DNA of 64,000 nt from Cliona cf. orientalis (taxonomy: Eukaryota; Porifera; Demospongiae; Clionaida; Clionaidae): assembly GCA_963930775.1 (NCBI GenBank), contig OZ005698.1, forward strand, positions 682,001 through 746,000, in the 5' to 3' direction. Every line of letters begins with the position of its first letter. Position 1 is the first letter of the stretch. The position numbers and the translations under genes are program-made. Shown in pieces: positions 1 through 24,172 of this stretch. The notes under the pieces were generated by a model, which did no database searches, had not been told where the DNA came from, and saw nothing but the letters and a program-made list of their open reading frames with translations.

Positions 1-116
1 CTGAGCATTCAGATTGCTGATTCCCCAATATCAAATGAGAGCTGATTTAAGGCTCACCAAAATTACTATGCAATAGCAATGCAATGTCATGCTGAACCTC
101 TTTTTAAATTGTACAG

Positions 117-3100
117 TTTGATGTCACTGCTACGGCCGTCATTATGACAAGAAATTCAACCAAGGTACATACTCTGGTAATTTTTTCTCACATTGGTGTA
201 AAGGATAAATTTGTTTTGCTTTGTGCTCAGGCCAAATATGAAGCTTTACTAAGTGGAGCACAACTCATAGAAAGCAAGTAAGTTAGTTCAAACTATATTG
301 TGTACCATATTCCTTCTACCAAAAAAATCATATTGATATCTTTTATTTTTAGCCATACAATATGCACATGGCCTGCAGTTTCATGCAAAATTTACAATAT
401 TAAATTTTAAGATACTGTATCTTATAATTAATTTAGCCTTCATCGTAACCTGATTGAGCATCTGAATGCTGAGATAGTTCTGCACACAATCACTGATGTA
501 TCGATTGCTCTGGAGTGGCTCAGGTCAACGTTCTTCTACGTCAGGGTCAAGCAAAACCCAAAACACTACGGTATGCAATCTTTAATAATAATAATCTTAT
601 TATTGAGTATGTCCCTCAATTTGTGCCAATTAATTGATCAGGAATGCCTGAAGAACATGAACAGATGGAAGAGAAGCTGCAACGTAAATTTAGTATAATA
701 TTATAGCTCTGTTTGATCATGATGTGATACTCTTATATAGAGCTGTGCTTGCAGAATCTCAATTTGCTTGAGACCAACTCTTTAGTGAAGATGGATGATG
801 GTTTTATCTTACAACCTACTGGTATGGACTCTATACTCTCGTACTCGCTTGCTAAAAATGGTTATATATTTTTATGCAAATTTTCAGAGATTGGTCGGCT
901 GATGGCTCGCTACTGTGTGGCGTTTGAGAGCATGAAACGATTCCTGGGTCTAAAGGGCAACGAGACCCTCTCTGACTTGGTGAGTACATACAGACACACA
1001 CACAATCATGACAATCTAGCGATGTACATGTACGTACGGTCTCATTAATTTTGTTTTTGCTGTCACAGGTGAAAGAGCTCTCTCTATGTCAGGAGTTTGC
1101 CGATGTGAGGCTGAGAGTGAACGAGAAGAGAATTCTCAATAGTCTCAATAAAGACAAAAATAAGCCCACCATCAGGTAAGAAAGTTGCTTTATTATTCAA
1201 TGTTGATGTGATGATGATGGTAATGTAGGTTTCCTATGAATGGCAAGATTAAGTCGACAGACATGAAAGTGAACTGGTATGATGATAATTATTTGTGTCA
1301 TCACATAAGTTTTATATTATTCCTCTCAGCTTGATCCAAGCTGCTCTAGGCTGTCTGCCTATACAGGAGTTTGGTCTCAATCAGGATACTCAGGTAGCAA
1401 TGATTATATAAATTCTTCATTTGACTACTACCAGATATCTATTTGTCCCTCCTCTTCCCTCCCATGCCCATGCAGAAAATCTTCCGTGCTGCCTATAGAC
1501 TATCCAAGTGTAAGACTCATCATGCAAGGCCTGCCTCATCCCAAGGCTCTTTCAAGATTTCAGTGTGCAGCATTGAAACCTTAGGAATGGGCCTGGGGAC
1601 ATACGAGGCTAGCTCATGGCAATTTTTAACATAATTACTGAGCGTTGCTATTTTTTTTAATTTGCAGGTTTGATGGAGTTGCAGATGGCTGGAAATAGAT
1701 TTGGACTATTGCATAACGCGATTCTCCTCCACAAATGCCTGCAATCCAGGTACACTTAAAAATTTTATGTTGCCGGGGCCGTCTTTAGTTGTCAAAATTT
1801 CATGCTGATTGTTGTCTTTGTATCAAGGTTGTGGGAGAATTCCAAGTATGTATCAAAGCAGTTGGATAAAATTGGTCTAACGCTGAGTACAACACTTGTC
1901 AATGCTGGACTGACTAGCTTCACCAAGATACAAGCATCAAGACCCAGGGAGCTCGAGATGGTGGGTGGGGGATTGTTAATTATTAATAATTGAAGGAGCT
2001 GTTCAATTTATCCCCTTCTCGTATGTGTATGTATACTATAGATAATGAATCGTCATCCTCCGTTTGGGAACCAAATATCTGAGGCTGTGTCGAAGGTTCC
2101 TCATTACACAGTCATTGTGGAGCAGGTCTGTACAAAATCTAAAATGTACATGTAGTGCCTTATGACATTCAAGTGAGATACATTGGTAGGTAATTATTCT
2201 TAATCTGAGGGGTAAGAGTAACGACATCCCCTTAATCCCCACTTAATGAGCGATCTCCCTAGAAAAAATGCACATTGAAAGAAACTTATAAATTTCTAAA
2301 ATAAGTTTTCTGCCTTCTATATAATATCTCTCTTCTCACAGACCACCAACATCACTGCACGCCACTGCGAGCTCTCCATTACTGTCAGCCTCATGAACCA
2401 TGCCCTCCTAAAGGAGATGGGCAACACATTCGGCCCCAACCACGCCTCCTACCTTCTCGTGGGAGATGCTGACGATCACACTCTCTGCAAACAGCGGGTG
2501 ACCGACTCGCAGCTGATGACCAGCGGAGGACAGTTGGTTCGTAAGCTGTCTATACAGCGAGTGAGGGCCGGGGATGAGGTCAGAGTTCATCTCGTAAGCA
2601 TTGAGAAAATTGGTACGGACATGGAGGAGGTGTTTACCCCTCGCTACTCGACCCCTCCAATTAGTGACCCTGCAAGAAATCCTCAGGTTTGTGCATTAAT
2701 AATTATACACAAGTCTACATTATACAATGTATGGAAGTTGGATTGCATAATGGATTTATTATGTTGATTTCCATCTGTACGCAGCAAAATGGACGGGCTC
2801 CAATGTCCGAGTCGAATGTGAACAAGCCACCCTCTGGCCCTCCAAAGGACTGTGGCAAGTCTAATGCTAAGGGCATAGTACGGAAAGCCTGCAACCATCG
2901 CTGTGTCAACAAAAATGTGTATCCTCTTCAGAAAGAAATACATTATAGTCCATTCTCCTATTATAGATCTTCCTAGTCTAGCTCGCCAGACTAAGATCTT
3001 CCTTGTAGAATAGAAGTGGCAGAATGTTTTATACCTACTTTGCCGCTCAATAAGAGGCTGTAGATTTATAGTATTATATCTGAGAGGCTGGGATTTTTCC

Positions 3101-4863
3101 GTAACATATTTATGACATAGCTGTGGTCATGAATGTTGCAAGACTGGAGTTGCAGTGAAGGAGAGAGCACCACCCACATGCACCAACGGCCAGCGGAACA
3201 AGACTTCATGGCCAGTAGCAGGTTCCGAAGAGGATGGTGGTGGTGATAGCAGGCACTCCGTGATGAGTAGAGAGATGGAGAGACACGTCAAGGATATGCA
3301 CACCAAGGCTGGCTCTTCAGCCACACCCTCCCTCAGGAATATCAAGGTATAGATTATAATATTGCTGCCACTAAGATATAATTTTTTTGATACCTCAGTC
3401 CATTTTGCATAATTACATTGTATCACTGGTACCACGACCGGAATATTGTTATAAAAATCATTGAATTTTGCAGCCTCCATTAAATCTCTCAATTCACTCC
3501 TCCCCGATGTCCTATGGCGGAAGCAAGGGAGAAAGAGGATCTTCCATCGCTAGCAAGTTTCGCTACACACCTAGAGCTCTCATGACACCGGCTGTCAATG
3601 ATGCATCATACGACTCCAGCAGTCCTTATGCTGGAGCCATTGAGCCACCAAGTCCACCCTCAAGTGCATCGCTGTCACTGAGAGCACAGCAATATCAAGT
3701 AGCCATGCCATCGATATCTCGCTCCTCGAACCCAAGGAGCAGTTCCTCCTTCTCTTTGAATTTGAAATCTAGTCTACCATCCATGGACACCACCAAGTTC
3801 AGTTCAACTAATGCTAGAACTGCTCTCAAACCATCTCCACTGACTCCTAAAGACCCGAATGCATTTTTTATTGATGACTTCAGTGATAGCTTTGACGATG
3901 ATTTTGATCGAATCGATATGGACGATTGTTACGTTTTCGGTGATGAAAATATGCCCCCCAGGATCCGGGGGACAGGCAATGATGTGGTATGCACAGCTGT
4001 GCTCAGAGCAGAAGGAGGAAATGCTCAGAAACTTCCTATGAAGGATATCAGATCAAGAGCAGTGGAAAGGAAAGCAGGACCTGGTATGAGATCTCCTGTA
4101 GCTAGCAAGGGAGGGAGGCTACCCTTTGCTAATCGGAAGAGAATCATCGATGAGATATATGAAGATTGTGGAGCGAATAGCCATACTGCTCCTCCTGCTA
4201 AGAAATGCTCTAGCATGCACAGCACTGAAAATCAGGCACAAGATATTATGAGAGTTGATGGAGATGTGTGGGAGAGTGACTGGAAAGTTGAAGAGAATGT
4301 TTCAAAACCACTGATTCAGAAAAGGAGTGATCATCGTGCAGACCAAACTCATAGTAGCTGTGATTTTCTGAACCCCTCCTACGAGCTGAAGAGAGAAAGA
4401 AGAGGCCATGAAGATACAAAGGATGAACCAAGCCTTGCTCGGAAGCTAGCTCTAAGGAGCGGATCTGCTGAGGTGTCATCAATGCCACAACAACCTACGT
4501 CACCATCTCAGCAAGCTAAGAAGGCGACCACCTCCTTGAGCTATCACAGAGATGAAGAACAGCAGCTACCACTGCTAAAGAATAGCGTGTGTTCATTAAG
4601 ATCATGTGATCAGACTACTAGATCATGTGATCAGACTGTTGAATCATTACCCAAGCCAAGTCAGTACTCTTTCTTCACTGCCGGACCAACAAGGTTGATA
4701 TATATTATAATAGAATATTATGCAAATATAGCCCTGTCCCCAGGCCCCTGTCAATGCCATAAAAAGTTTAATTATTATGTAATTTTGTCTTTTCCAATCA
4801 TGCAGTGGTGCTGATGATGATGAAGGTGATGTGTTTGGCTCAATTTTTGCTGGAATATTTTAA
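117..4863 (+). CDS. HFM1: HFM1/MER3 meiotic DNA helicase, 3' part
   Basis: HFM1 is the meiotic Ski2-like helicase that promotes crossover formation. The helicase core lies left of the window; the first visible exon (117-164) reads FDVTATAVIMTRNSTK, the end of the helicase module. About eighteen exons follow. They give a winged-helix/Sec63 region closely matching vertebrate HFM1, with LHRNLIEHLNAEIVLHTITD (around 437-500), ELCLQNLN, RFPMNGKIKSTDMKVNCLIQ (1230-1340), KLWEN-type RLWENSKYVSKQL (1828 on) and NRHPPFGNQI (2044 on). A Cys/His cluster CNHRCVNKNV-CGHECCKTGV follows, split between exons near 2928 and 3121. A long, Ser- and charge-rich, probably disordered exon (about 3473-4685) comes next, then a short last exon ending FGSIFAGIF at 4863. 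Introns are GT-AG and mostly under 200 bp. Family assignment is very secure; the individual exon edges are by eye. Confidence 0.93.
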
Positions 4864-5093
4864 ACTCAATCCGAAGTCACCAAAGGAGACTTTAATCAAT
4901 ACCGGTCAGATTCATTCTGGTATATAGATCAGAATAATTCATTTTACTACAACCATACCAATAATATAAAATTCATTGTGCAATCATTCTAATAATCAGC
5001 AGAAAAATAATAGGCTGGCCCCTATATTCAATATTTCTTAATTATTATCATTATCAAGTCTTCATGTATTAAACTGATGCCATTGAAGCTACC
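4864..5093. other. tail-to-tail intergenic region
   Basis: These 230 AT-rich bases separate the converging HFM1 and C45 acyltransferase stop codons. I see no coding potential and no clear AATAAA on either strand. The two 3' UTRs must share or overlap this space. Confidence 0.6.
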
Positions 5094-8000
5094 TTAAAGC
5101 ATAAACGGTTTCGGGTGTTGAAACAGTTCCCCGACTGGAAGCGATACAAATTGCCTATCGAAAGCGTTCACCGGTCCCGTCTCATTTGCTGACTTGGCGT
5201 TGGCCACGTAGATCTGCATATTGGAGAAGTCGTAGACGACGGCTTGAAGGTTTCCGGTCCTCACTGTCCCCACCATCTTTATCACTGATAGGGCATCGAG
5301 CTTACCATAGTTAGCATGGAGCACCTAGTAATAATAAAAATTAATTATAATGATCATACAATATTATTATGTACCATATTATTATAATTACACACCTATT
5401 AAAGCTAATGTGGTAAAGGGTCATTCTTATCATAACTACACACCTATCAAAGCTAATGTGGTAAAGGGTCATTCGTATGAAAATTTGCCATAATAATTAC
5501 GAAAGAAGTTCCATGAACATGAAACTCCTATGATTGATGAGGTGATGTCATGTTAGGGATGAATTATTCAGAGTGGACAGAAAATTCAATGGGAAAAAAA
5601 AATCACCTCGTTCCAGCATCCTAGGTGTATCCCCCAGTAGACCAGATCTGTCAGGTTGTAGTGCTGAAAGCAAGTGTCGTTGCAGTGTTCTTGGTTGAAG
5701 CGCTTCTCGTCGATCAGCGTCACATTCTTATCATCATAAAACTGTGTGCATCAATAGTGATAATGTAAATTGGCGATTGAGAAGTGAGGGGAAAAGAGAA
5801 AATCTCAGGACTAAGCCAGGATTAGAACAGTGATCATTTTGAGTACACACTTCCATGGCCGCCATATTAAAATAAATCTGGCTTCAACTCACATTGGCTG
5901 TGGATTTGGAGTACTCGACAAGTCTGAATGTCTTCAGATTTCCATCACCAACTCCAAGCCAAATGGAGCAAGTTCTGTGAGCATTCTGAATACGACTACA
6001 CAATGGGGAGGAGAGGGGGGAGAGAGAGTGAGAGAGAGGAGAAAGGAGGGGATACTATGGACAAGGCTTTATAAATTGAGTGGTAGTGTACATACTTCAT
6101 GGCGTCGTAGACAGTATTATCAAACTGCAGTATATCTCTCATGAGAAAATTGAAAGGAATACCACTTCTCGACTCGCCTGAGAATGGCACGTCTGAATGC
6201 TTCTCAGAGATTGCTATGCCATTGTACGACATGCCTGCAAGAACAAACAGAGCAATTTGCCATAAATTCAAACTGCCTGCCTTCCTTGGGAATAATTTAC
6301 CAGATATCGTAGCAATCCACCCAGCCCAGCCTACGTTCACAAACTGATTTCCATCCTTAGGGTGGTAGATGACAACAGCTGGAGAGTTTTGAAGTGGCCC
6401 ATCAACATCCCAGTCCAACGCTCGTAGCTTAGAGTGTGTGTGTGTGTGTGTGTGTATGTGAGAGAGAGAGAGAGTTAATTGGGAAATTGAACTGAAATAT
6501 ATCATATAATGTTGAGTGTTTCACTATACCTGAACCATGCTATCCTTAGAAGATACTGATGCCCCCCAAGCTCCAAGCATTGAGCAACCAGCCTGCAAGG
6601 CAAGACAATGCTATTATGCTGACATATACATCCATGCACATTACCGGTAATAAAATTTTGCAGCGGTAGATAAAAAACTTACTTTGATGAGCTCAGGCAA
6701 CATATGAGCCCTCAGGAGTAGCTTATAATCGACACCAGATCCCTTGGCTAGACCCTGGATCTCCTCAATGAAGTAAGACGGTATGTACTTCTTTGTCAGC
6801 TCGTAGGTCAAGTCCAGAGCACCATCAAGGCCATACTTTGAGACCATATCACGGATGTCTTTCGGTAAGAAGCCAATCTCGGTGTCTATCTGCTTCTGCA
6901 CGTGCTGGTAGAAGGCAGGGATGGTAGTGTTCACCTCTCCCATCAGCAGCTGCCCATGAGCAAAGCCCATTGAATAGGGGTCACCATATACATGAAGCAC
7001 TGCAACCAGGAAGAATTAAAAATCAATATTATTATAGATTTAAGATGAAATTAGTCTTTTTTTCCACTGAGTACACGTATATAATATATAAGTTTCTGTG
7101 GTTCTCACAATAATATTATTATTATAACTATAATTGAAGTACAACCATGTCAAGTTCATAAATTACGTAGTGCGGGAACCTATGAGAACCACCAAGAACT
7201 TATGAGAACAACCGAGAACTTATATAGGGTGTCCAACCAAAAATATGAAATTTTTGCCAATCCAATCAACAACAGTGTTTCTGAGTAGATCCACCTAGAA
7301 ACCATAGGCAAGTCCTTAAAAAGTTCGCGCCAAACGCAATTAGTGTAATAGCGATATTTTCTACGTGACCGAAGGAATGTCTGTCTAGATATGGTGACTG
7401 CAATGTTTTAGAGAACACTAGTCTAACTTTTGGGTGGTATTAGGTAGTGTACGACGTAGGTAGCATCCATTTACAATTTGCTTATCTGCTGCACAATCGA
7501 CATTGCGCACGTAATTTTGGTCGCATAGCAATTTTGCACTAACACTGCTGATTAAATATTACGTTTTGCGCTACATTAGAAGGGTCATGCCCATTTGCGG
7601 TATATGGTTTCTATCATATTATTATGATAGATCTACTTGGAAAAACCTGCAGTGGATTGGCTTTGCTAACTTTCATATTTTCGATTGGACACCCTAACTA
7701 ATAGCAACCTATGAGCACCATGGGAATACTGCAATATTGTATAATAAAATTATTATCAGTAATTTTTTTTTATCATCCTGTTTTTAATAGCTGAGGGGAG
7801 GAGCTCTGAGAAATATGCCCGAGACTTGTAAGTCTTCTCTAAAGTGTTTGCAGTATAGTACATGAGAGCACGTAGAGTCGACTTACCATAGATCATGTCC
7901 TCCGCATCTCCAGCCGTGTAGAGAGTGCCGTTCTCAATCTGCCTCACAAACGTCGGCTGTCCAATCCACGGCTGATTGGGGTTGGGGGTGCCAGTGCACG

Positions 8001-8115
8001 AGGAATTCGCAGCAAATTCGTCCTCTTCTTCTCTGTAGTAGAACAGCCCTCGAGAGCTGGCCAGCTGCACAGCTACGGCCAGAAGTAGCGCAGCGATTAC
8101 ATGCATCTGTGCCAT
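5094..8115 (-). CDS. secreted peptidase C45 / acyltransferase-like Ntn hydrolase
   Basis: Eight exons (about 8115-7887, 7000-6683, 6592-6530, 6428-6299, 6235-6098, 5984-5894, 5743-5607, 5327-5094) join into a protein of about 400 residues. It starts MAQMHVIAALLLAVAVQLAS, a clear signal peptide. The protein resembles the C45 family (acyl-CoA:6-APA acyltransferase fold) and the secreted Dictyostelium dcd1A/dcd1B type. Features include HVYGDPYSMGFAHGQLL, then AGCSMLGAWG, whose Cys is the expected autoproteolytically exposed nucleophile, then LRALDWD, matching the family R-x-M/L-D-W. Several N-glycosylation sequons (NSS, NGT, NTT, NVT, NDT, NLT, NET) fit a secreted or lysosomal enzyme. The substrate cannot be told; an amide or acyl hydrolase role is inference. 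The intron between exons 1 and 2 carries a MITE. Head-to-head with the C6orf120 homologue, 321 bp apart. Confidence 0.85.
5389..5484. repeat. two-copy 48-bp tandem repeat
   Basis: Two nearly identical 48-bp units begin at 5389 and 5437 (core: ACCTATYAAAGCTAATGTGG). They lie in the last intron of the C45-like gene. No known function. Confidence 0.8.
7226..7695. mobile_element. MITE with AGGGTGTCC terminal inverted repeats
   Basis: The left end AGGGTGTCCAACCAAAAATA is repeated in inverse orientation at the right end (reads AGGGTGTCCAATCGAAAATA on the minus strand). Imperfect inverted repeats extend about 40 bp. The 470-bp interior has no usable ORF, so it looks like a non-autonomous DNA transposon. 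It sits in intron 1 of the C45-like gene. A TA target duplication is possible but not certain. Confidence 0.75.
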
Positions 8116-8436
8116 AATTTTTGTCTTTCAGCTAGCTTCTTCTTGAGCTTGCAACGTACACTACACCGCAGCACGTGACGAGCCCCACCCCTCACTTTCG
8201 TCTAATTAAGCGAAACCACCACTCGAGAAATATTGAAAAAGTGGCCACGCCCATATCTTTCATCCAACGAAAAGGCACAACGGTTCAGCTATAATATAGC
8301 TCAGCCTGTTTGGCTGCAGGTGAAATCGTACCACATCAACTTGATGCTGTAATCATATTTGCACTTTGTATCTATTAGCAACAACCGCGAGCAAATTTCG
8401 ACACCTTTGGCAAATCAAATCTACCAGAATAGAATT
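8116..8436. promoter_or_regulatory. head-to-head promoter region
   Basis: These 321 bp separate the C45-like start (8115, minus) from the C6orf120-homologue start (8437, plus), so the two genes probably share a bidirectional promoter. An E-box CACGTGAC is at 8172-8179. An in-frame upstream ATG for the plus gene is at 8359, but it would place 26 residues before the signal peptide, so 8437 is preferred. Confidence 0.55.
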
Positions 8437-9630
8437 ATGTCGAGTTTATGCTTCACCCTCCAAAGTATCACATCTCTCTCTCTCCTTCTCTTCCTTCTCC
8501 TGAGAACTGTCACACCGTTTGAGGTACAGAACATGCTCTCTGACCGCATAGGGGCCGGTGAGGTTCGTTTCTACACCGTCGAATCGAGGGACCCTGTCAT
8601 AATGGCTCTAGTCTCGGACGCTGGAGATGCCGATATGTACGCTTCTCTGACGAGCAAGAATAGTCATCCCTCTCCGGATGATTACGACTACTCTTCGGCG
8701 TCGTGTGGGTTAGATGCTACCGTGCTGGACATGAGCAAGGATCAATCGAAAGTGACTGTGGGGGTGTATGGACATATAAGATACGATGAGACTACATATA
8801 GGCTCTATGTCATTTCACCAAGCGAAGAAGACATAAAGAGATATCAGGTGAGAGTATGAAAGGAGAGAGGGGGAGAGAGAGAGTGAGAGGAGAAGAGTAT
8901 TAAAGAGAGAAGAAATTGTGTGAATACATGTTGTTGTAGAAACTAAATCTGGATTCTCATTCCAGATTTGGGACTGGGACCCCGAAACCAATAATATCAA
9001 ATTATCAATAGATGTGGACCTGCTTCACTTCTCCAATGACCACACCCTCCATCGTCTCCTTGACGACATAAAAATGGGCGGGGTTGGTCGTGATTTGGAG
9101 GAGGTGGGGCTGGACAAAGGAACTCAGACATTTGATTTTATTATCAAGATTGTAGAATTAACTGTTATTGTAGTTGGTGCAATTTTTAAAATCATTGATC
9201 TCTTGCATCGCCAATAATTATTTTCATTGAAAAAGTGTCCCTGATTACAAGATAGGGGGGAGAGAGAGAGAGAGAGAGAGATGATTGTGACATTAAACAT
9301 ACTCCCTGATTATAAGATCGGAGGGAGAGAACGAGAGGAGAGAGAGAGAGAGAGAGAAGGGGGGAGAGATTGCTATGATTTCCATTCCATTCTCCTATAT
9401 AGATCTGGGACTGGGATCCTGAATCCAACACCTCCAAGCTGCTAATAGACGTGGACCCTCTGTTCTTCGCTAATGACCCCACCCTCAATCGTCTACTGGA
9501 TCGCCTGGCTCAAGGGGGTGTGGCCTACGCCGGCACCGATGGAGAGGAGAGTACACTTGAAACAATAATCCACTGGACTGGAGTTGTGTTAGTCAAAGTG
9601 TTGCAAATAGCTATTGAAATCCTAGCATAG
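8437..9630 (+). CDS. C6orf120/UPF0669 homologue with two alternative last exons
   Basis: Exon 1 (8437-8847) starts MSSLCFTLQS and has a signal peptide. It matches the UPF0669 (C6orf120) core: IGAGEVRFYTVE, GDADMYASL, the pattern PSPDDYDYSSASCGLD, and VTVGVYGH. It ends in phase 0 at a GTGAGA donor. Two downstream exons in the same phase could each finish the protein: 8966-9217 (begins IWDWDPETNN, 83 residues) and 9403-9630 (begins IWDWDPESNT, 75 residues). The products would be 220 or 212 residues, and both end in a hydrophobic segment like the human C terminus. Human C6orf120 is a small secreted N-glycoprotein of poorly defined function. An AATAAA at 9651-9656 follows the second exon. GA-rich microsatellites precede both terminal exons. 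Identity is good; the alternative use is inference. Confidence 0.85.
8966..9217 (+). other. proximal alternative terminal exon
   Basis: The acceptor TTCCAG precedes ATTTGGGACTGGGACCC, and the exon reads to TAA at 9215-9217. It is homologous to the distal exon 9403-9630 (IWDWDPE, then xxLxIDVDxLxF, then NDxTLxRLLD) and diverges in the second half. Both have the same phase, so either can follow exon 1. Confidence 0.8.
9403..9630 (+). other. distal alternative terminal exon
   Basis: The acceptor TATATAG precedes ATCTGGGACTGGGATCC, and the exon reads to TAG at 9628-9630. Its C terminus ends VLQIAIEILA, which resembles the human C6orf120 end more than the proximal exon does. It is followed 20 bp later by AATAAA. 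Confidence 0.8.
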
Positions 9631-9650
9631 TACCTGTGCATGTAGAGAAT

Positions 9651-9656
9651 AATAAA
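9651..9656 (+). promoter_or_regulatory. AATAAA polyadenylation signal
   Basis: A canonical hexamer 20 bp after the distal stop codon of the C6orf120 homologue. Confidence 0.6.
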
Positions 9657-10866
9657 TTTCGTTCATGGGAATAGGTAAGGGTCGTCGACACAATGTGTGG
9701 GGAAAGGCTAGAAGCTTAGCACAATGCATTATTATGAAAATTATGAAATTGATCAAAGTTTAATAATTTGTCTTGAATAGTACCGTTATGTTGTATGGAG
9801 CAATTAGTGTCAATTATTATAATTATGATAATACAAGTATGTTTGATGTAACAATCATGGGATAATGTGCATGAGTTATTCACAGTAATGTCCTCGATCT
9901 AGTGATTATCTGAAAAATATTTTTCGTTGGATTATGAGCTACATTTTGGTCTTTGTTCCAGCTCCATAACTATTACCGTTACTGAGCATAATATTATTAA
10001 GCTTTACTATTATGTCTTTGAAGAAGCTTGGTATATATACTATGGCATAGTCTGACATGTTTAGGACCATGGTAGCTGCATTCATCTGCTCAAGAGCTAC
10101 TTTTTGGTTTTTGTTCCAGCTCCATAGCTCTTTCCGTTGCTGAGATACACTTTGGCACACGGGGGGGGGGGGGGGGGGGGGGGGGTGGTGGAGGATAGGT
10201 GTTTTTTTCTTCTGTTACAAGTATGTTTGATATAACAATCATGGGATGATGTAGCTAATATGCATGCATATGGATATTGATCATGGACATACTATATAAC
10301 GTTGAAAACATGGGATCGTGGGCCTTCTGAACCTATCTTTTATGCCCTCCAGGTTAGGATACAGATTATAAGAAAAATGATCGTCTGAAAAATTTAATAT
10401 TTTTTGTTGTATAGTATAATTAGCAACAAAATTTGTCATAAGCCAGTATGACCAAGAAATCAGAAATAATATATACAACTGAGAGAAATTAATAGAATGA
10501 CAAATAATTATTAAACACTGAATTTGGAAGAGAGATTGAAGAAAGAATTAATAATAATAATTATTAGAGATCAATATTCACTGCGCTGCATGAAAATGAC
10601 GACATTACAACTGAAGACATGCACACATGTACTGTATTTAAAAATCACATCCATAAAATTAAATTTGACAATCATAAGTTAGTGAAGCAATAGTAATAAT
10701 ATTATTAATTTTTCAGTCAGTCAAATGATCAAGTTGTTTGTGTGTATCCGTGTGGGTGGGGTGGGGTCAGAGTTCATGCACGGCCGTCACATGCAATCAG
10801 TCGTTGCTTTCGTTGATGACTATTGAAGGTGTGTTGTGAGAACGGGCAAATTTCTCCCTCTTCGCA
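9657..10866. other. intergenic region with duplicated segments
   Basis: No gene is supported here. A block of about 55 bp at 9942-9996 (containing TTTGTTCCAGCTCCATA) recurs diverged at 10096-10150. Another segment (ACAAGTATGTTTGAT) occurs at about 9834 and 10217. A run of 25 G lies at 10161-10185. The 3' UTR of the minus-strand kinase gene probably occupies the right part. Confidence 0.6.
10161..10185. repeat. poly-G run (25 bp)
   Basis: Twenty-five consecutive G residues between genes. The length may be unreliable in assembly. Confidence 0.9.
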
Positions 10867-23497
<12,631 letters not shown>

Positions 23498-23565
23498 AGT
23501 GGGGTTGTCAGGTAGTTTCGAGGGGGTGCACTTTTTGACTTGCTTGAGGATCCAAGTAGGCTCAC

Positions 23566-24172
23566 CTGTTTAAATATAGGGAGTACAAAACAAAGAAATT
23601 ATGAACACGATGCAAATTACAAAAAAAATGTACCTAGCTAGACAGCTAGAACAAATTCTTGATAGTTTCTAGAGAGAGGTAACTGAGCCAATGAATATTC
23701 TGTCCTGTACACATGCAAGCAAGTCTGGGATGCAAATTTTATGGACTTACATGTACTTGACTCTCAGTGAGGTATCTCTTAGTAGTCTAAACAGGTTAAA
23801 AACCTTCGAAAGTTTCTCTAAGAGCTATTTAAATAGTATAGGTTTTCAGTCGCTAGCTGATTCTATTGACTTACTGCTGCAAGACTGTCGCTTCTCGCAT
23901 GGTGCCTGCCTACTTGTATCCAGCCTCAAGGGTTCTCTGTTGTGATAGTACAGTGCTAGTGTATATCCGATTATCGAAGTGATTACGTCAAAGTTTTACC
24001 AGGAAAACCGGAAACGTAGAATGGGACCGGGATAATATGGATATGGGATCTGGACCGCTCGAATTTACCGAATGCGGCGCGCGCACCCAACGCATGCGCA
24101 CTTGGGGAACTGAAAACTTCTCGATCAACCACTTGCACGTGTGGATTTTCTTGTTAACGTTCAAATCAAAAG
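23566..24172. promoter_or_regulatory. head-to-head promoter region (CaMKK / FET gene)
   Basis: About 600 bp between the first recognised CaMKK exon (minus) and the FET start codon (plus). It probably includes a CaMKK 5' UTR exon. An NRF1-like sequence AACGCATGCGCA is at 24089-24100, 73 bp upstream of the FET ATG, and ETS-like CCGGAAAC at about 24008. No other coding exon could be proven. Confidence 0.5.
24089..24100. promoter_or_regulatory. NRF1-like site
   Basis: AACGCATGCGCA matches the NRF1 palindrome TGCGCATGCGCA at 10 of 12 positions. It lies 73 bp upstream of the FET ATG. Confidence 0.45.
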
